Origin: an uncultured cyanobacterium
GTDB lineage: Bacteria > Cyanobacteriota > Cyanobacteriia > PCC-6307 > Cyanobiaceae
Length of the DNA stretch: 60,359 bases
Direction: 5' to 3'
Assembly: GCA_903856805.1 (NCBI GenBank)
Contig: CAIOCZ010000041.1
Location: 1-60,359 of the forward strand
The notes below the pieces were generated by a model. It saw only the letters and a program-made list of their open reading frames with translations. It was not told the origin of the DNA and searched no databases. This document shows, in pieces, positions 17,048 to 26,508 of this stretch (position 1 is the first letter of the stretch; each line of letters starts with the position of its first letter). A program made the translations under genes and the position numbers.

Positions 17048-17961
17048 GCGACCCCACCGCCCTCCCCACCGTCGAGCCGCCGGCTGCCGCCACCAGCCCC
17101 ACCTCTCAGGAGGAGCTGCTGGCCCTGGCCCTGCAGGAGCTGCAGCAACGACGTCAGGACCTCACCGCCGACATCGCCGCCCTGGAGCAGCGCCGGGAGC
17201 AGATCCTCAAGGAGATCAACACCAGCTTCAGTGGCCAGTCCGATGCGATCGCCCGGCGGGTCAAAGGCTTCCAGGAGTATCTGGTGGGGGCCCTGCAGGA
17301 GCTGGCGGTGGCCGCCGACCAGATCGAGCTGGTGGTCCAGCCGATGGTGGTGCAGCCCTCCCCCCTCGATCAAGTCCCCTCCGAGGCCCCCGGCCCTGCC
17401 CCAGCTCCGGCGACCGCGGGCCAATTCAGCCAGGATGACGCCCTGATCCGCAGCCTGCTGGAGGGCTTCCAGGGGCAGCCGGATTTCCACGCCGATCCCT
17501 GGAAACTGCGCCGCACCCTCGAGCCGGCCGGTGCTGTGCTGCTGGAGGATTGGTTTCTGCTCCAGGGCGGCCGCGGCGCCCAGCCCAGCCGTGGCAGCCG
17601 CCACCGCAACGCCCTGGTCACCGCGGCCGCGGTGGCGATCCTGGGCGATCTCTATGGCGATCGCTTCCAGACGCTGGTGTTGGCGGGCCAGCCGGAGCGG
17701 TTGGGGGAATGGCGACGGGGGCTGCAGGACTGCCTTGGCCTCAGCCGGGAGGACTTCGGCCCCCATAGCGGCATCGTGTTGTTTGAACGGGCGGAGGCCC
17801 TGATCGAGCGGGCGGATCGCCTCGAAGAACGGGGCGAGCTGCCCTTCATCGTGGTGGATGCCGCGGAACCGGCGATCGCCACGCCGATCCTGCAGTTCCC
17901 CCTGTGGCTGGCCTACGCCGCCGGTCCGGGGGAAGTGGTCAGCGACGACGATCTGACCTGA
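17044..17961 (+). CDS. DUF3086 family protein
   Basis: A 305-residue soluble protein. Residues about 22-60 form a predicted coiled coil (EELLALALQELQQRRQDL, then DIAALEQRREQILKEI). A Pro/Ala linker leads to a C-terminal domain with WFLLQGGRGAQPSRGSRHRN and a Rossmann-like run of alternating strands and helices. It matches the cyanobacterium-specific DUF3086 family, whose role is not known. ATG overlaps the preceding stop by four bases, so it is translationally coupled to the DUF3119 and MlaE genes; a role in the same envelope process is inference. Confidence 0.82.
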   Translation: MSDPTALPTVEPPAAATSPTSQEELLALALQELQQRRQDLTADIAALEQRREQILKEINTSFSGQSDAIARRVKGFQEYLVGALQELAVAADQIELVVQPMVVQPSPLDQVPSEAPGPAPAPATAGQFSQDDALIRSLLEGFQGQPDFHADPWKLRRTLEPAGAVLLEDWFLLQGGRGAQPSRGSRHRNALVTAAAVAILGDLYGDRFQTLVLAGQPERLGEWRRGLQDCLGLSREDFGPHSGIVLFERAEALIERADRLEERGELPFIVVDAAEPAIATPILQFPLWLAYAAGPGEVVSDDDLT

Positions 17962-18015
17962 GGGGCCAGCCCCCCCGGCGCCCACCCGTTGCCAGCCTCC
18001 CCTCCCCCAGCCCCG

Positions 18016-18666
18016 ATGCCCCTGTCGTTCGCTCCCCTGGTCCTGCTCGCCGGCTATGGCCTCGGCTCCCTCCCCTGCGGCTGGCTGGCGGGCCATTGGC
18101 TGGCGGGCCTGGACATCCGCCAGCACGGATCCGGCTCCACCGGGGCCACCAACGTGCTGCGCGTGGTCGGTAAGGGGCCGGCCCTGGCCGTCTTCCTTTT
18201 GGATGTGCTCAAGGGCACGGCCGCCGTGCTGCTGGCCAAAGCACTGCTGGAACCCCAGGGGCTCGCGGCCGGCGGCAGCAGCTGGGGCGTCGACTGCTGG
18301 GTGGTGGGCGCGGGCCTGGCGGCCCTGGCGGGGCATATCTGGCCGGTGTGGCTGGGATGGAAAGGTGGCAAGGCCGTGGCCACCGGCCTGGGAATGCTGC
18401 TGGGCCTGGCCTGGCCCGTCGGCCTGGCCAGCTTTGGCATCTTCCTCACCGTGCTCAGCGTCAGCCGGATCGTGTCCCTTTCCAGCCTGGTGGCCGCCCT
18501 GGCCCTGCCCCTGCTGATGCTCGGTTGGTTCGGCCCTGGCGGCCTGCGCCTGCCCTACCTGGCCCTGGCCGTGCTCACCACGGTGCTGGTGGTGTGGCGC
18601 CACCGCAGCAACCTGCAACGAATCCTGGCCGGCACCGAACCGCGCCTGGGGGCCAGCAAGGGCTGA
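18016..18666 (+). CDS. plsY: Acyl-phosphate:glycerol-3-phosphate acyltransferase PlsY
   Basis: A 216-residue multi-pass membrane enzyme that transfers the acyl group from acyl-phosphate to glycerol 3-phosphate, making lysophosphatidate in the first step of phospholipid synthesis. The three PlsY active-site motifs are visible: GSLPCGWL near the N-terminus, the central GSGSTGATNVLR phosphate-binding loop (about 38-49), and GWKGGKAVATGLG. About seven hydrophobic helices are present. I chose ATG 18016 over the upstream TTG because PlsY proteins begin directly with the first helix. It lies 54 bp after DUF3086, on the same strand. Confidence 0.95.
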   Translation: MPLSFAPLVLLAGYGLGSLPCGWLAGHWLAGLDIRQHGSGSTGATNVLRVVGKGPALAVFLLDVLKGTAAVLLAKALLEPQGLAAGGSSWGVDCWVVGAGLAALAGHIWPVWLGWKGGKAVATGLGMLLGLAWPVGLASFGIFLTVLSVSRIVSLSSLVAALALPLLMLGWFGPGGLRLPYLALAVLTTVLVVWRHRSNLQRILAGTEPRLGASKG

Positions 18667-18677
18667 GGCTGAGGGAC

Positions 18678-19538
18678 TCAGCCCAGCTCGCGGCTCCGGG
18701 CGGCTGCGGCCACCACCGCCTCGATCAGGGCAGAGCGCACTCCGGCCCGCTCCAGCTGGCGCAACCCCGCGATGGTGGTGCCCGCGGGACTGCTCACCAT
18801 GTCCTTGAGCTGGGCGGGATGGAGGGCCTGCTCGTGCAGCAGGGCCGCGCAGCCCGCCAGGGTGCGATGGGTGAGGTGATGGGCCAGGGCCCGCGGTAGA
18901 CCGGCCGCCACGGCCCCATCGGCCAGGGCCTCGGCCATCACCGCCACGAAGGCGGGCCCGGAGGAGGTGAGGGCCAGGAAGGCATCCAATTGGGCTTCCG
19001 GGAGCTCCAGCACCTCGCCCACCTGGGCAAAGAGGGATTGCACCCACTGGCGCTGGTCAGGGTCGATGCCCTCCCCCCAGGCGAGGCCGGTGAGCCCGGC
19101 CCGCACCTGGCAGGGGGTGTTGGGAACGGCCCGCACGCAGCGCCACTGGGGGAACAGGCGCTGGAGGCGCTCGAGCCGCACCCCGGCCAATACCGAAATC
19201 AGCAACGGCGCATCGGCAGCTGGGCTGCTGACTGGATGACTGCGGGCCGCCGCCGCCTGAAGGGCCACCTGATCCAACTGCTGTGGCTTCACGGCCAGCA
19301 CAACCACCGGAGCCCGCCAGGCCTCCGTGGCCTCGCTGTCCACGGCGAGACCATGGATCTCCCGCAAGCGCTGCGCAGAACTGGGGCTGGCCACGGCGGC
19401 CCGCACGGCGGCGGGATCAATCAGGCCAGACTCCAGGAGGGGCAGGAGCAGGGCCAGGGCCATCCGCCCCAACCCCACAACCCCGAACGTCGCTCCAGCC
19501 TCAGCCAAGCTGGCCCCAGGCCGGGCTGGGAGCGGCAT
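18678..19538 (-). CDS. proC: Pyrroline-5-carboxylate reductase
   Basis: A 286-residue NAD(P)H-dependent enzyme of the last step of proline synthesis. The dinucleotide-binding motif GVVGLGRMA lies at residues 19-27. The family's [31 protein letters not shown] and the C-terminal helical signature [19 protein letters not shown] are all present. It starts inside the end of sepF (38-bp overlap in another frame), so the two are probably co-transcribed; sepF-proC order is common in cyanobacteria and Gram-positives. Confidence 0.95.
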   Translation of the reverse strand: MPLPARPGASLAEAGATFGVVGLGRMALALLLPLLESGLIDPAAVRAAVASPSSAQRLREIHGLAVDSEATEAWRAPVVVLAVKPQQLDQVALQAAAARSHPVSSPAADAPLLISVLAGVRLERLQRLFPQWRCVRAVPNTPCQVRAGLTGLAWGEGIDPDQRQWVQSLFAQVGEVLELPEAQLDAFLALTSSGPAFVAVMAEALADGAVAAGLPRALAHHLTHRTLAGCAALLHEQALHPAQLKDMVSSPAGTTIAGLRQLERAGVRSALIEAVVAAAARSRELG

Positions 19539-20076
19539 CCTGCTGATCTGCGGAACTGGTGCGGCTGCTGCTGGTCACGGTGGGGGATGCGGCCTCTTCG
19601 CTGCCGGCGGTGGTCACCGTGACGCAGCTGGGGGCAAACAGGAAGATGCTTTCGCCCACCCGCTCCTGATGGCCATCGATGGCGAAGGTGCCGCCGGCCA
19701 CGAAATCCACGGCGCGCTGGGCCTGATCCGGCTCCATCATCGTGAGGTTGAGGATCACGGTTTTGCGCTCCCGCAGGGCCTGAATGGCACGGGGCATCTC
19801 GTCGAAGCTGCGGGGCTCCATCAGGCACACCTCGGCCACGGCGGTGGAGATGCCCGGCATGCCGATCACGTTGGTGCCGGCGAACGGATCATCGGCGCCA
19901 AAATCGGAGGCGATGGCCAGGGCGCTGCCACTGGAGCTGAGGGAGCGGCTGGGGCTCAGGCTGCTGCTCGAGGTCTCGGGGGCTGTGGTCGCGTCGTAGT
20001 CCAACTCATCGTCGTAGTCGCCATCGAGATACTCGTCACCTGAGACGACGGCACGGAGACGGGAGAACAACGACAC
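19501..20076 (-). CDS. sepF: Cell division protein SepF
   Basis: A 191-residue FtsZ-binding membrane anchor (Cdv2 in cyanobacteria). The N-terminus [11 protein letters not shown] is the amphipathic membrane-binding helix, followed by an acidic linker and a Ser-rich stretch. The globular domain holds [38 protein letters not shown] and the fold-closing [11 protein letters not shown] took the GTG at 20076, since the 20 upstream codons do not resemble the family and this start gives the canonical helix. The C-terminal 38 bp overlap proC. Confidence 0.92.
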   Translation of the reverse strand: MSLFSRLRAVVSGDEYLDGDYDDELDYDATTAPETSSSSLSPSRSLSSSGSALAIASDFGADDPFAGTNVIGMPGISTAVAEVCLMEPRSFDEMPRAIQALRERKTVILNLTMMEPDQAQRAVDFVAGGTFAIDGHQERVGESIFLFAPSCVTVTTAGSEEAASPTVTSSSRTSSADQQDAAPSPAWGQLG

Positions 20077-20140
20077 GGAAGCAGCCTCGGGGGTAAAGCT
20101 TGAGACCTGAATAGCGTCCCATGCGAGCGGGTGCAAGCGC

Positions 20141-20854
20141 TCAGCCCAAGGTCGTCCCCAGATCCGTCCCGCGGAGCCCTGGCCGCTGGCCGAAAAGGGT
20201 GGTACCCAGGCGCACCCAGGTGCTGCCGGCCGCCACCGCTTCGGGCCAGTCGCCGCTCATGCCCATCGAGAGTTCGGCCAGGTCCAGATCGGCCGCCAGG
20301 GCCGCACAGTCTCCGAACAGCCGGCGCCGCTCCGGCGCCTCGAGCCCCTGGGGGGCGATGGTCATCAGGCCATCGATCCGCAGGGCACGAAGGGCCTTCA
20401 GCTGGGGCCAGGCCGCGCGCAGCTCCTGGGGATCGAACCCCGTTTTGGTGGGGTCTGGTCGCAGCTTCACCTGCAGAAACACCAGCGGTCGACACCCCTC
20501 CTCGCTGGCGATGCGGTTCAACCGCTCCGCGAGCTCCAGGCTGTCCACGGAATGGATCGTGCCAAAACGGCGCAGCACCGCCCGGGCCTTGTTGGCCTGA
20601 AGCCGACCGATGAAGTGCCAGTCCAGGGGTTCCAGATCCGCCAGGGCATCCTGCTTCGCCTGGGCCTCCTGGAGCCGACTTTCCGCGAAGCTGCGCTGGC
20701 CGAGGGCCACGGCCCGCCGGATCTCCTCGGCCGGCTGGCCCTTGCTCACGGCTAACAGCCGGGCCCGGGGGGGAAGCTGGGAGCGCAGTGACGCCAGACG
20801 GGCTGCCAACGGTTCGGACGGTTGGAGGGGCCCCGGATCCCCCAGCGACGCCAT
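20141..20854 (-). CDS. yggS: YggS/PLPBP family pyridoxal phosphate homeostasis protein
   Basis: A 237-residue PLP-binding protein with the alanine-racemase N-terminal TIM-barrel fold but no racemase activity. The PLP lysine lies in [17 protein letters not shown] (usually VSKxxP), with [36 protein letters not shown] and the C-terminal [21 protein letters not shown] phosphate-binding segment. Its ATG at 20854 overlaps the pipX stop (TGATG). Co-transcription with pipX is documented in cyanobacteria, where the product (PipY) helps balance PLP and amino acids. Confidence 0.95.
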   Translation of the reverse strand: MASLGDPGPLQPSEPLAARLASLRSQLPPRARLLAVSKGQPAEEIRRAVALGQRSFAESRLQEAQAKQDALADLEPLDWHFIGRLQANKARAVLRRFGTIHSVDSLELAERLNRIASEEGCRPLVFLQVKLRPDPTKTGFDPQELRAAWPQLKALRALRIDGLMTIAPQGLEAPERRRLFGDCAALAADLDLAELSMGMSGDWPEAVAAGSTWVRLGTTLFGQRPGLRGTDLGTTLG

Positions 20855-21123
20855 CAGATGAAGGTCTGGTCGAATAACTGGCGCCAACGGGCATAGTCCC
20901 CGTTTTCGCCTTCCCGGCGCGTACGCACCAGATTTTGTTCCGCGTAATGGCGGGCATCCATCAGAGGGATCACCTCGAAGCTGGCCCCACGGGTTTGCAG
21001 GGTCACCACGAAAAAGATGCGCTGGGCATACAGGGTTGCAAAGAGATCACGACCCTCTGCAACCGGGGCAACCCGGTAGAGCATCCCAAACGTGGGGTGA
21101 TTGAGATAACGCTCTGAACTCAC
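20854..21123 (-). CDS. pipX: PII-interacting protein PipX
   Basis: This 89-residue cyanobacterial co-activator equals the length of Synechococcus elongatus PipX. It starts at a GTG (SSERYLNHPTFGMLYRVA) and has the Tudor-like N-terminal barrel, including LFATLYAQRIFFVVT, then helices in EQNLVRTRREGENGDYARW. PipX binds NtcA to boost 2-oxoglutarate-dependent nitrogen regulation and is sequestered by PII when nitrogen is ample. The stop overlaps yggS by one base. The longer upstream frame is not PipX-like and was discarded. Confidence 0.96.
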   Translation of the reverse strand: MSSERYLNHPTFGMLYRVAPVAEGRDLFATLYAQRIFFVVTLQTRGASFEVIPLMDARHYAEQNLVRTRREGENGDYARWRQLFDQTFI

Positions 21124-21179
21124 GTCGGTGGACGGGCTGGGGCTATTAAAGGCCACCACCCCCCACCCTGCCTTCCCGA

Positions 21180-22112
21180 TCATCGGAAGCCATAACGCCA
21201 GCGCAACATCACCAGCAGCACCAACGCCAGGCCGGCGATCAGATTCCCCGGCGTGCGGCCGGAGATCGGTTGGTGCAACCGTTCCGGCGGCACCCACTGA
21301 CCGCCCCGCACCATCAGGGCCTCCGCTCCCTGCTCCGATCGCAGCAGCAGGTTGGCCAGCAGCCGCTCCCCTAGGGCCAGCACCAGGGCCAGGGAGGCCT
21401 TCCAGCCCAGTTGGCGAAGATTCACGGCTCGGGTGGCGATCGAGCGCAACAGATTCTGCAGTTCCTCCTGAACCAGGGGCAGGAACCGCAAGGCCAACAG
21501 CAGGGTGAAGCCAAGCCGTTCCATCGGCCACCCGAACGCCCCCAGGGGCCTCAACCACCAACTGATCGACCAGACCAGTTCCTCCGGGGTGGTGGTGAGC
21601 AGCAACAGATTGGCGCTATGGATCAGGGTGACCATCAAGGTGGCGCCATTGAGGCCCAACTCGGCCGACTTGCGGGTCACCACCAGGGGGCCGAGTGGCA
21701 GCGGACCCAGCCTGACGGGTCCCCAGCGCACCACCTCCCAGGCCAGGCCCGCCCGGGAGGGCGGGGACGCCCCGCTGGATCCCGGCGCCAGCCGCAGCTC
21801 GTCGGGCGGCCGCTGAAGGCTCACGGCCGGGGCCGATCCGGCCGGCAGCATGGCCGCCAACAGGCCCACCAGCAGGGCCGCCCCCAGCAACAGGGGCAAC
21901 CCCCGCCGCCACAACCTGAACGGCAGACCGCTACCGGCCGTGATCAGCAGCAATAGCCCCACCAGGGCCAGGCGCCACTGGGGGCCGGCCAGGATGGGGG
22001 TCATCAGGAAGGCCAGGGTCCAGGCCAGCTTCAAGCGCGAATCCAGACGGTTGAGCCACCCGCCCTCGCCGTCCACGAACTGGCCGATCGGAAGCTGACG
22101 CAGCCAGTCCAT
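21180..22112 (-). CDS. CbiQ/EcfT-like transmembrane protein
   Basis: 310 residues with hydrophobic segments near the N-terminus, around residues 65-90 and at the C-terminus. The hallmarks of ECF-transporter T components are visible: LDSRLKLAWTLAFLM at the start and ALGERLLANLLLRSEQGAEALMVRGG near the end, the latter matching the ATPase-coupling helix with its conserved arginine. A cyanobacterial CbiQ-like gene between der and pipX is a conserved arrangement. Substrate and ATPase partner are unknown. Its ATG at 22112 abuts the der stop, indicating coupling. Confidence 0.82.
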   Translation of the reverse strand: MDWLRQLPIGQFVDGEGGWLNRLDSRLKLAWTLAFLMTPILAGPQWRLALVGLLLLITAGSGLPFRLWRRGLPLLLGAALLVGLLAAMLPAGSAPAVSLQRPPDELRLAPGSSGASPPSRAGLAWEVVRWGPVRLGPLPLGPLVVTRKSAELGLNGATLMVTLIHSANLLLLTTTPEELVWSISWWLRPLGAFGWPMERLGFTLLLALRFLPLVQEELQNLLRSIATRAVNLRQLGWKASLALVLALGERLLANLLLRSEQGAEALMVRGGQWVPPERLHQPISGRTPGNLIAGLALVLLVMLRWRYGFR

Positions 22113-23477
22113 TCAACGGCCGCGATGCTGCTGCCGGGCCAGTTCCTTCTCGGCGTCGCGCTGTTGCTTGCCGCGCCAGAACAGGCGGATCGGTGACCCC
22201 TCAAACCCCAGCCCCTCCCGGATCTGGCGTTCCACGTAGCGGCGGTAGGTCTCGCCGAACAGCTTGGGATCGTTCACGAACAACGTGAAGCTGGGGGGCC
22301 GGCTGGCCACCTGGGTGCCGTAATACAAGCGGCCCTGCCGGCCGCCCCGGGTGGTGGGGGGGGAGCGCCAGCGCAGGGCCTCCTGCAACACCTCATTCAC
22401 CACCGATGTGCTGACGCGGCGGCGATGCTGCTCCACCGCCAGCTTGGCCAGGGGAAAGATCGCCGTGACCCGCTGGCCGGAGAGGGCCGACGTGAACAGC
22501 ATCGGTGCCCAGTCGAGGAAATAGAGCTTGGCGCGCAGCTCCTTTTCCATGGCCGGCATGGTGTGGCTGTCCTTTTCGATGGCGTCCCACTTGTTCACCA
22601 CCACCACGCAGGCCCGGCCGTCCTCCTCGATGCGGCCCGCCAGCCGTTGATCCTGCTCCGTGACGCCATCGAGGGCATCGATCACCAGCACGCAGACATC
22701 GCTGCGTTCGATCGCCTTGAAACTGCGGTTGATGCCGAAAAACTCTGGGCCGTAATCGACACTGCGGCGGCGGCGAATGCCCGCCGTGTCGAGCAGCTTC
22801 CAGGTGTGGCCTTCGCGGTCAATCGTGGTGTCGATGGTGTCGCGGGTGGTGCCACGAATCGGGCTCACGATCGCCCGGTTCTCGCCACAGATGGCATTGA
22901 GCAGGCTGGATTTGCCGACGTTGGGGCGGCCGATGATCGCCAGCTGAATCGGCTCCTCGCCCTCCTCCTCCAGGGTGGTGGGCAGGTGCTCAATCACCCG
23001 ATCCAGCAGGTCCCCCGTCCCGGCGCCGTGGATGGCCGAAATCGGCTGGGGCTCGCCCAGGCCGAGGCTCCAGAATTCCGCGGCCATCGATAGCCCCTGG
23101 TCCGGGGATTCACACTTGTTCACCGCCAGCAGGGTGGGCACGGTGAGGCCGCGCAGCCATTCGGCGATCGATTGATCGGCGGCGGTGATCCCCTGCTGGC
23201 CATCCACCACCACCACGGCGACGGAGGCCTCGGTGAGGGCCAGGTTGGCCTGCTCGCGGATCTCCGGCAGGAATTCGCTGTCGTCGTCGAACACCAGGCC
23301 GCCGGTGTCGACGACCCGGAAGGTGCGATCGCCCCAGAAACCCTGCTGATAAGTGCGATCCCGGGTGACACCGGGTTGGTCATGCACGATCGCCTCCCGG
23401 CTCTGGCACAGACGATTCACGAGGGTGGACTTGCCCACGTTGGGGCGCCCGATGATGGCGACCACAGGCAGCGGCAC
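22113..23477 (-). CDS. der: Ribosome biogenesis GTPase Der (EngA)
   Basis: A 454-residue double GTPase needed for 50S ribosomal subunit maturation. Both G domains show complete motifs: [12 protein letters not shown] with DTGGL in the first and [12 protein letters not shown] with DTAGIRRR and NKWDAIE in the second, followed by the KH-like C-terminal domain ending in [15 protein letters not shown] used the GTG at 23477, giving [10 protein letters not shown]; the upstream codons are Arg-rich and not family-like. First gene of the minus-strand run towards proC. Confidence 0.95.
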   Translation of the reverse strand: MPLPVVAIIGRPNVGKSTLVNRLCQSREAIVHDQPGVTRDRTYQQGFWGDRTFRVVDTGGLVFDDDSEFLPEIREQANLALTEASVAVVVVDGQQGITAADQSIAEWLRGLTVPTLLAVNKCESPDQGLSMAAEFWSLGLGEPQPISAIHGAGTGDLLDRVIEHLPTTLEEEGEEPIQLAIIGRPNVGKSSLLNAICGENRAIVSPIRGTTRDTIDTTIDREGHTWKLLDTAGIRRRRSVDYGPEFFGINRSFKAIERSDVCVLVIDALDGVTEQDQRLAGRIEEDGRACVVVVNKWDAIEKDSHTMPAMEKELRAKLYFLDWAPMLFTSALSGQRVTAIFPLAKLAVEQHRRRVSTSVVNEVLQEALRWRSPPTTRGGRQGRLYYGTQVASRPPSFTLFVNDPKLFGETYRRYVERQIREGLGFEGSPIRLFWRGKQQRDAEKELARQQHRGR

Positions 23478-23539
23478 AGACTTATTCCTTCGGTACGGTC
23501 GTGGTCTGACCTTACCGCGCACGGTGGGGCCCGGCCGGC

Positions 23540-24013
23540 TCAGCCCACGGGCGGGTCCCCGGGATGGCCGGCCAGCGGATTGGCGGGGAGCGCCAGCAAC
23601 GGCGGCAGCGGCCCCATCTCCGGCAGCCCTTCACCGCGCACCGCCAGATCCGCCAGCAGCCAGTTCACGGCCGTGGCCCGGCGGGTGCGGCGGGGGTAGA
23701 GCTCGCCGATGCGGTAACCGCTGAAACCCAGCTGCTGCTTGAGGAGCTGCTTGTGCTCGGCGGGAATCGAGCGGGTCAGGCGCACGCTGGCCGGGCGACT
23801 GGCGATCACCTCGGGGGCCTCGGGGAAGGGCTCCGACCAGGCCGCCGGCGTGGCGGGACCGGCCCGCCAGGGGGCAGCGCTGTCCATGGGATCCGGGCCG
23901 TAGCCCAGGCGTGTCCACACCAGCTCGCAAACGAAGCGGTCACTGAGGCGGTCCGCCAGCACGGCCTCCAGCAGGGGGCGGCTCAGGGGCCGGGGGGAGG
24001 GGGGAATGGACAT
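23540..24013 (-). CDS. DUF1823 family protein
   Basis: A 157-residue soluble protein of a small cyanobacterium/plastid-lineage family. Recognised by [18 protein letters not shown] at the N-terminus and by the block [19 protein letters not shown] followed by [19 protein letters not shown] and [13 protein letters not shown]. Function is unknown. The gene faces away from dus, 17 bp from its start, so a short bidirectional promoter must lie in or across the gene ends. Confidence 0.75.
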   Translation of the reverse strand: MSIPPSPRPLSRPLLEAVLADRLSDRFVCELVWTRLGYGPDPMDSAAPWRAGPATPAAWSEPFPEAPEVIASRPASVRLTRSIPAEHKQLLKQQLGFSGYRIGELYPRRTRRATAVNWLLADLAVRGEGLPEMGPLPPLLALPANPLAGHPGDPPVG

Positions 24014-24030
24014 CGGAGAATGGAATCACG

Positions 24031-25044
24031 ATGACGCTTTCCCCCAACCTCAACCCCAACAGCCTGTGGCGAGGCCGGGTGCTGCAATCCCCCCTGGCCG
24101 GCGTGAGTGACCGCATCTTCCGCCGCCTCGTGCGGCGCTGGGCCCCCGAGGCCCTGTTGTTCACCGAGATGGTGAATGCCACCAGCCTGGAACGGGGCCA
24201 TGGCCGAAGCAAATTGGAGGACCTGGCCGGGGAAACCGGTCCGATCGGCGTTCAACTCTTTGACCACCGGCCCGAGGCGATGGCCGAAGCGGCCCGCCGC
24301 GCCGAGGCCCACGGCGCCGTTCTGATTGACATCAACATGGGCTGTCCGGTGCGCAAGATCGCCCGCAAGGGGGGCGGCAGTGGGCTGATTCGGGAGCCCG
24401 ACCTGGCGGCCAGGATTGTGGCGGCGGTGGCGGAGGCGGTGCACCTCCCGGTCACGGTGAAAACCCGGCTGGGATGGTGTGGTTCCAGTGCCGATCCGAT
24501 CGGCTTCGCCACCAGCCTGCAGAACGCCGGCGCCCAGGCCCTCACCCTGCACGGCCGCACCCGGGAGCAGGGCTTCAGCGGCCGGGCGGACTGGGGGGCG
24601 ATCGGCCGGGTGGTGGCGGCCCTCCGGATTCCGGTGATTGCCAACGGCGACATCCGCACGCCCGAGGATGCCCAGCGCTGCCTGGAGGTCACCGGCGCCG
24701 CCGGCGTGATGGTGGGGCGCGGCACGATGGGGGCTCCTTGGTTGGTGGGCCAGATCGATGCCGCCCTCCGCGGCCGCCCGGTGCCGGCCACGCCCGGAGC
24801 CCTAGCGCGGCTGGCCCTCGCGGCCGAGCATCTCCAGGCGCTGGTGGAGGAACGGGGGGAGCAGGGCCTGTTCATCGCCCGCAAACACCTCAGTTGGACC
24901 TGCCAGGGCTTCGCCGGTGCCGCGCCCCTGCGCCATGCCCTGATGGTGGCCCCCACGGAGGTCGAGGCGCTGGCCCTGCTGGAGCGGGCCGCAACGGCGA
25001 TCAGCGACGGAGCGGCAGGGCCAGCAGATCCCGGGCCCCCGTGA
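24031..25044 (+). CDS. dus: tRNA-dihydrouridine synthase (DusB-like)
   Basis: A 337-residue FMN enzyme that reduces uridines in the tRNA D loop. TIM-barrel motifs are in order: SPLAGVSDRIFRRLVRR, FTEMVNATSL, GVQLFDHRPEAM, IDINMGCPVRKIARKGGGSG with the catalytic Cys105, TVKTRLGW, LHGRTREQGFSG, NGDIRTPEDA and GVMVGRGTMGAPWL. The last 44 bp overlap the convergent DUF4079 gene. Confidence 0.94.
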   Translation: MTLSPNLNPNSLWRGRVLQSPLAGVSDRIFRRLVRRWAPEALLFTEMVNATSLERGHGRSKLEDLAGETGPIGVQLFDHRPEAMAEAARRAEAHGAVLIDINMGCPVRKIARKGGGSGLIREPDLAARIVAAVAEAVHLPVTVKTRLGWCGSSADPIGFATSLQNAGAQALTLHGRTREQGFSGRADWGAIGRVVAALRIPVIANGDIRTPEDAQRCLEVTGAAGVMVGRGTMGAPWLVGQIDAALRGRPVPATPGALARLALAAEHLQALVEERGEQGLFIARKHLSWTCQGFAGAAPLRHALMVAPTEVEALALLERAATAISDGAAGPADPGPP

Positions 25045-25642
25045 TGGCCTGAACGGCCAGCAGCAGTCCGGTGACCAGGCCGGCGAGTTGGTGCAGCCGC
25101 CGCATCCGAGGCCAGCGCAGGGTGTCCGGTGCGGCCGCCATTGAGAACAGCAGCAGGCCGCACAACAGCACGCCGCTCAGGGCATGGGAGCCCCAGCCCA
25201 GCCCGCCGAAGGGGTTGCTCCCCAGCTGACGGACCTCCGGCTGCGCCACCAGGATCAGTAACGCCCCCCAGGCCAGCAGGGCCAATAGGGCTCGGGCGCT
25301 GGAGCGCTGGGGCCGCCAGAGGGCTAGCACCCCCCCCATGGCGACGGCGACCAGCAGCAGCAGGCCCCCGAGTCGCCTCGGCGCCGCCACCAGCAGCCCC
25401 AGCCCCCCCGGGGCGCCCAGGAGCACCACGGCCAGGGCGATCAGCACCAACAGCACCACCGCACTGGTGAGCCAGCGGCCATGGGCCGTGTGTTCCTCGC
25501 CCACGGTGGGGGGGAGCGGATGAATCCCGAGCCGCCGTTCCCGCACCAGAATGCCCAGCCGAATTGTGGCCCCAACAACGGGATAGACGAACAGGATCAT
25601 CAGGACCGGATGCACCAGGGCCAACCAATCGAGAGGCGTCAT
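25001..25642 (-). CDS. DUF4079 family membrane protein
   Basis: 213 residues, very hydrophobic, with about six helices. The N-terminus MTPLDWLALVHPVLMILFVY and the histidines in the segments SHALSGVLLC and RMRRLHQLAGLVTG resemble cyanobacterial DUF4079 proteins, which look like cytochrome b561-type helical bundles (inference from His placement). I chose the ATG at 25642 rather than 25657 because it begins right at the family N-terminus. Its tail overlaps dus by 44 bp. Confidence 0.75.
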   Translation of the reverse strand: MTPLDWLALVHPVLMILFVYPVVGATIRLGILVRERRLGIHPLPPTVGEEHTAHGRWLTSAVVLLVLIALAVVLLGAPGGLGLLVAAPRRLGGLLLLVAVAMGGVLALWRPQRSSARALLALLAWGALLILVAQPEVRQLGSNPFGGLGWGSHALSGVLLCGLLLFSMAAAPDTLRWPRMRRLHQLAGLVTGLLLAVQAITGARDLLALPLRR

Positions 25643-25688
25643 GGGCGGGGACAACACCGGGAGGGAGGAACCCGAGCGAAGGCGCGGT

Positions 25689-26417
25689 TCATGGAAGCAC
25701 CGCAGCTTGCCCCTGGCGGATCAGGAGCAGGGAGAAGTAGGGCGATTCGGCCGGGGCCAGCGCCCGCGCTGGGCCGAGCACCTGATCGGGCCAGCCCACC
25801 CGCTGGGCGAACAGGGCGGAATCGAGCAGACCACGGTGCTCCAGCAGGGGGCGTACCCAGGCCCAGCGGCCGCCCAGCTTGAGCAGGGCCAGCACCCACC
25901 CGGCTGCCGCCGCCTGGTCCAGGAGAGCCTCCAGCTCCGGCGAACGGTCGGGAGTGGGCAGGATCAGCACCCCTTCCCGCTGCAGGGCGAGGGGCCAGGC
26001 CCCGGCGGCCGCGGCGGCGCTCACCGCTGGGATGCCCGGGATCAACCGCACGGTCAGGTCGGGATGGTGGCGGCGCAGGGCCAGCAACACATAGCTGCTG
26101 GTGGCGAACAACGACACATCGCCTTCGCAGAGCAGCACCACCGCCTCACCAGCGGCCACCTCAGCGGCCAGGTGGTCCGCGGCTTGCCGCCAGGCCTGGC
26201 GGCGGGGTTCAGCCTCCTGCACCATCGGGAACAGCAGGGGAAGCCGCCGCTGGTGGGCGGCGAGCCAGGGCGCGGCAATGCTGGCCGCCATCCCCTCGCC
26301 CCCCAGCCGGGCCACGGGGTAGGCCACCACGGAAGCGGCAGTGATGGCGCGCACCGCCGCCACGGTCAGCAGGTCGGGATCGCCGGGGCCCACTCCCACC
26401 AGGGTGAGGCCCGGCAT
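25689..26417 (-). CDS. cobI: Precorrin-2 C20-methyltransferase
   Basis: A 242-residue SAM-dependent tetrapyrrole methylase of corrin synthesis. It starts MPGLTLVGVGPGDPDLLT, the phosphate/SAM loop of the family, followed by AVVLLCEGDVSLFATSSYV and LIPGIPAVSAAAAAGAWPL, both typical of CobI/CbiL. A TTG start at 26459 has a good AAAGGAG 12 bp ahead and would add 14 residues; the family N-terminus favours the ATG at 26417. It is divergent from mtnD, and no other cobalamin gene is adjacent. Confidence 0.9.
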   Translation of the reverse strand: MPGLTLVGVGPGDPDLLTVAAVRAITAASVVAYPVARLGGEGMAASIAAPWLAAHQRRLPLLFPMVQEAEPRRQAWRQAADHLAAEVAAGEAVVLLCEGDVSLFATSSYVLLALRRHHPDLTVRLIPGIPAVSAAAAAGAWPLALQREGVLILPTPDRSPELEALLDQAAAAGWVLALLKLGGRWAWVRPLLEHRGLLDSALFAQRVGWPDQVLGPARALAPAESPYFSLLLIRQGQAAVLP

Positions 26418-26508
26418 CGAGGCCAAGGGCTTGAAGCAGGTGGACGCAGTGATGGTCAAACGGTTGCAGGGCTCCTTTCTAGGCTGAACGCTCCCTCTCC
26501 CAGCTGAG

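Noticed and set aside
16915-19047. A 710-codon minus-strand frame
   Set aside because: It crosses three well-supported plus-strand genes and part of proC in the wrong frame, and has no domain.
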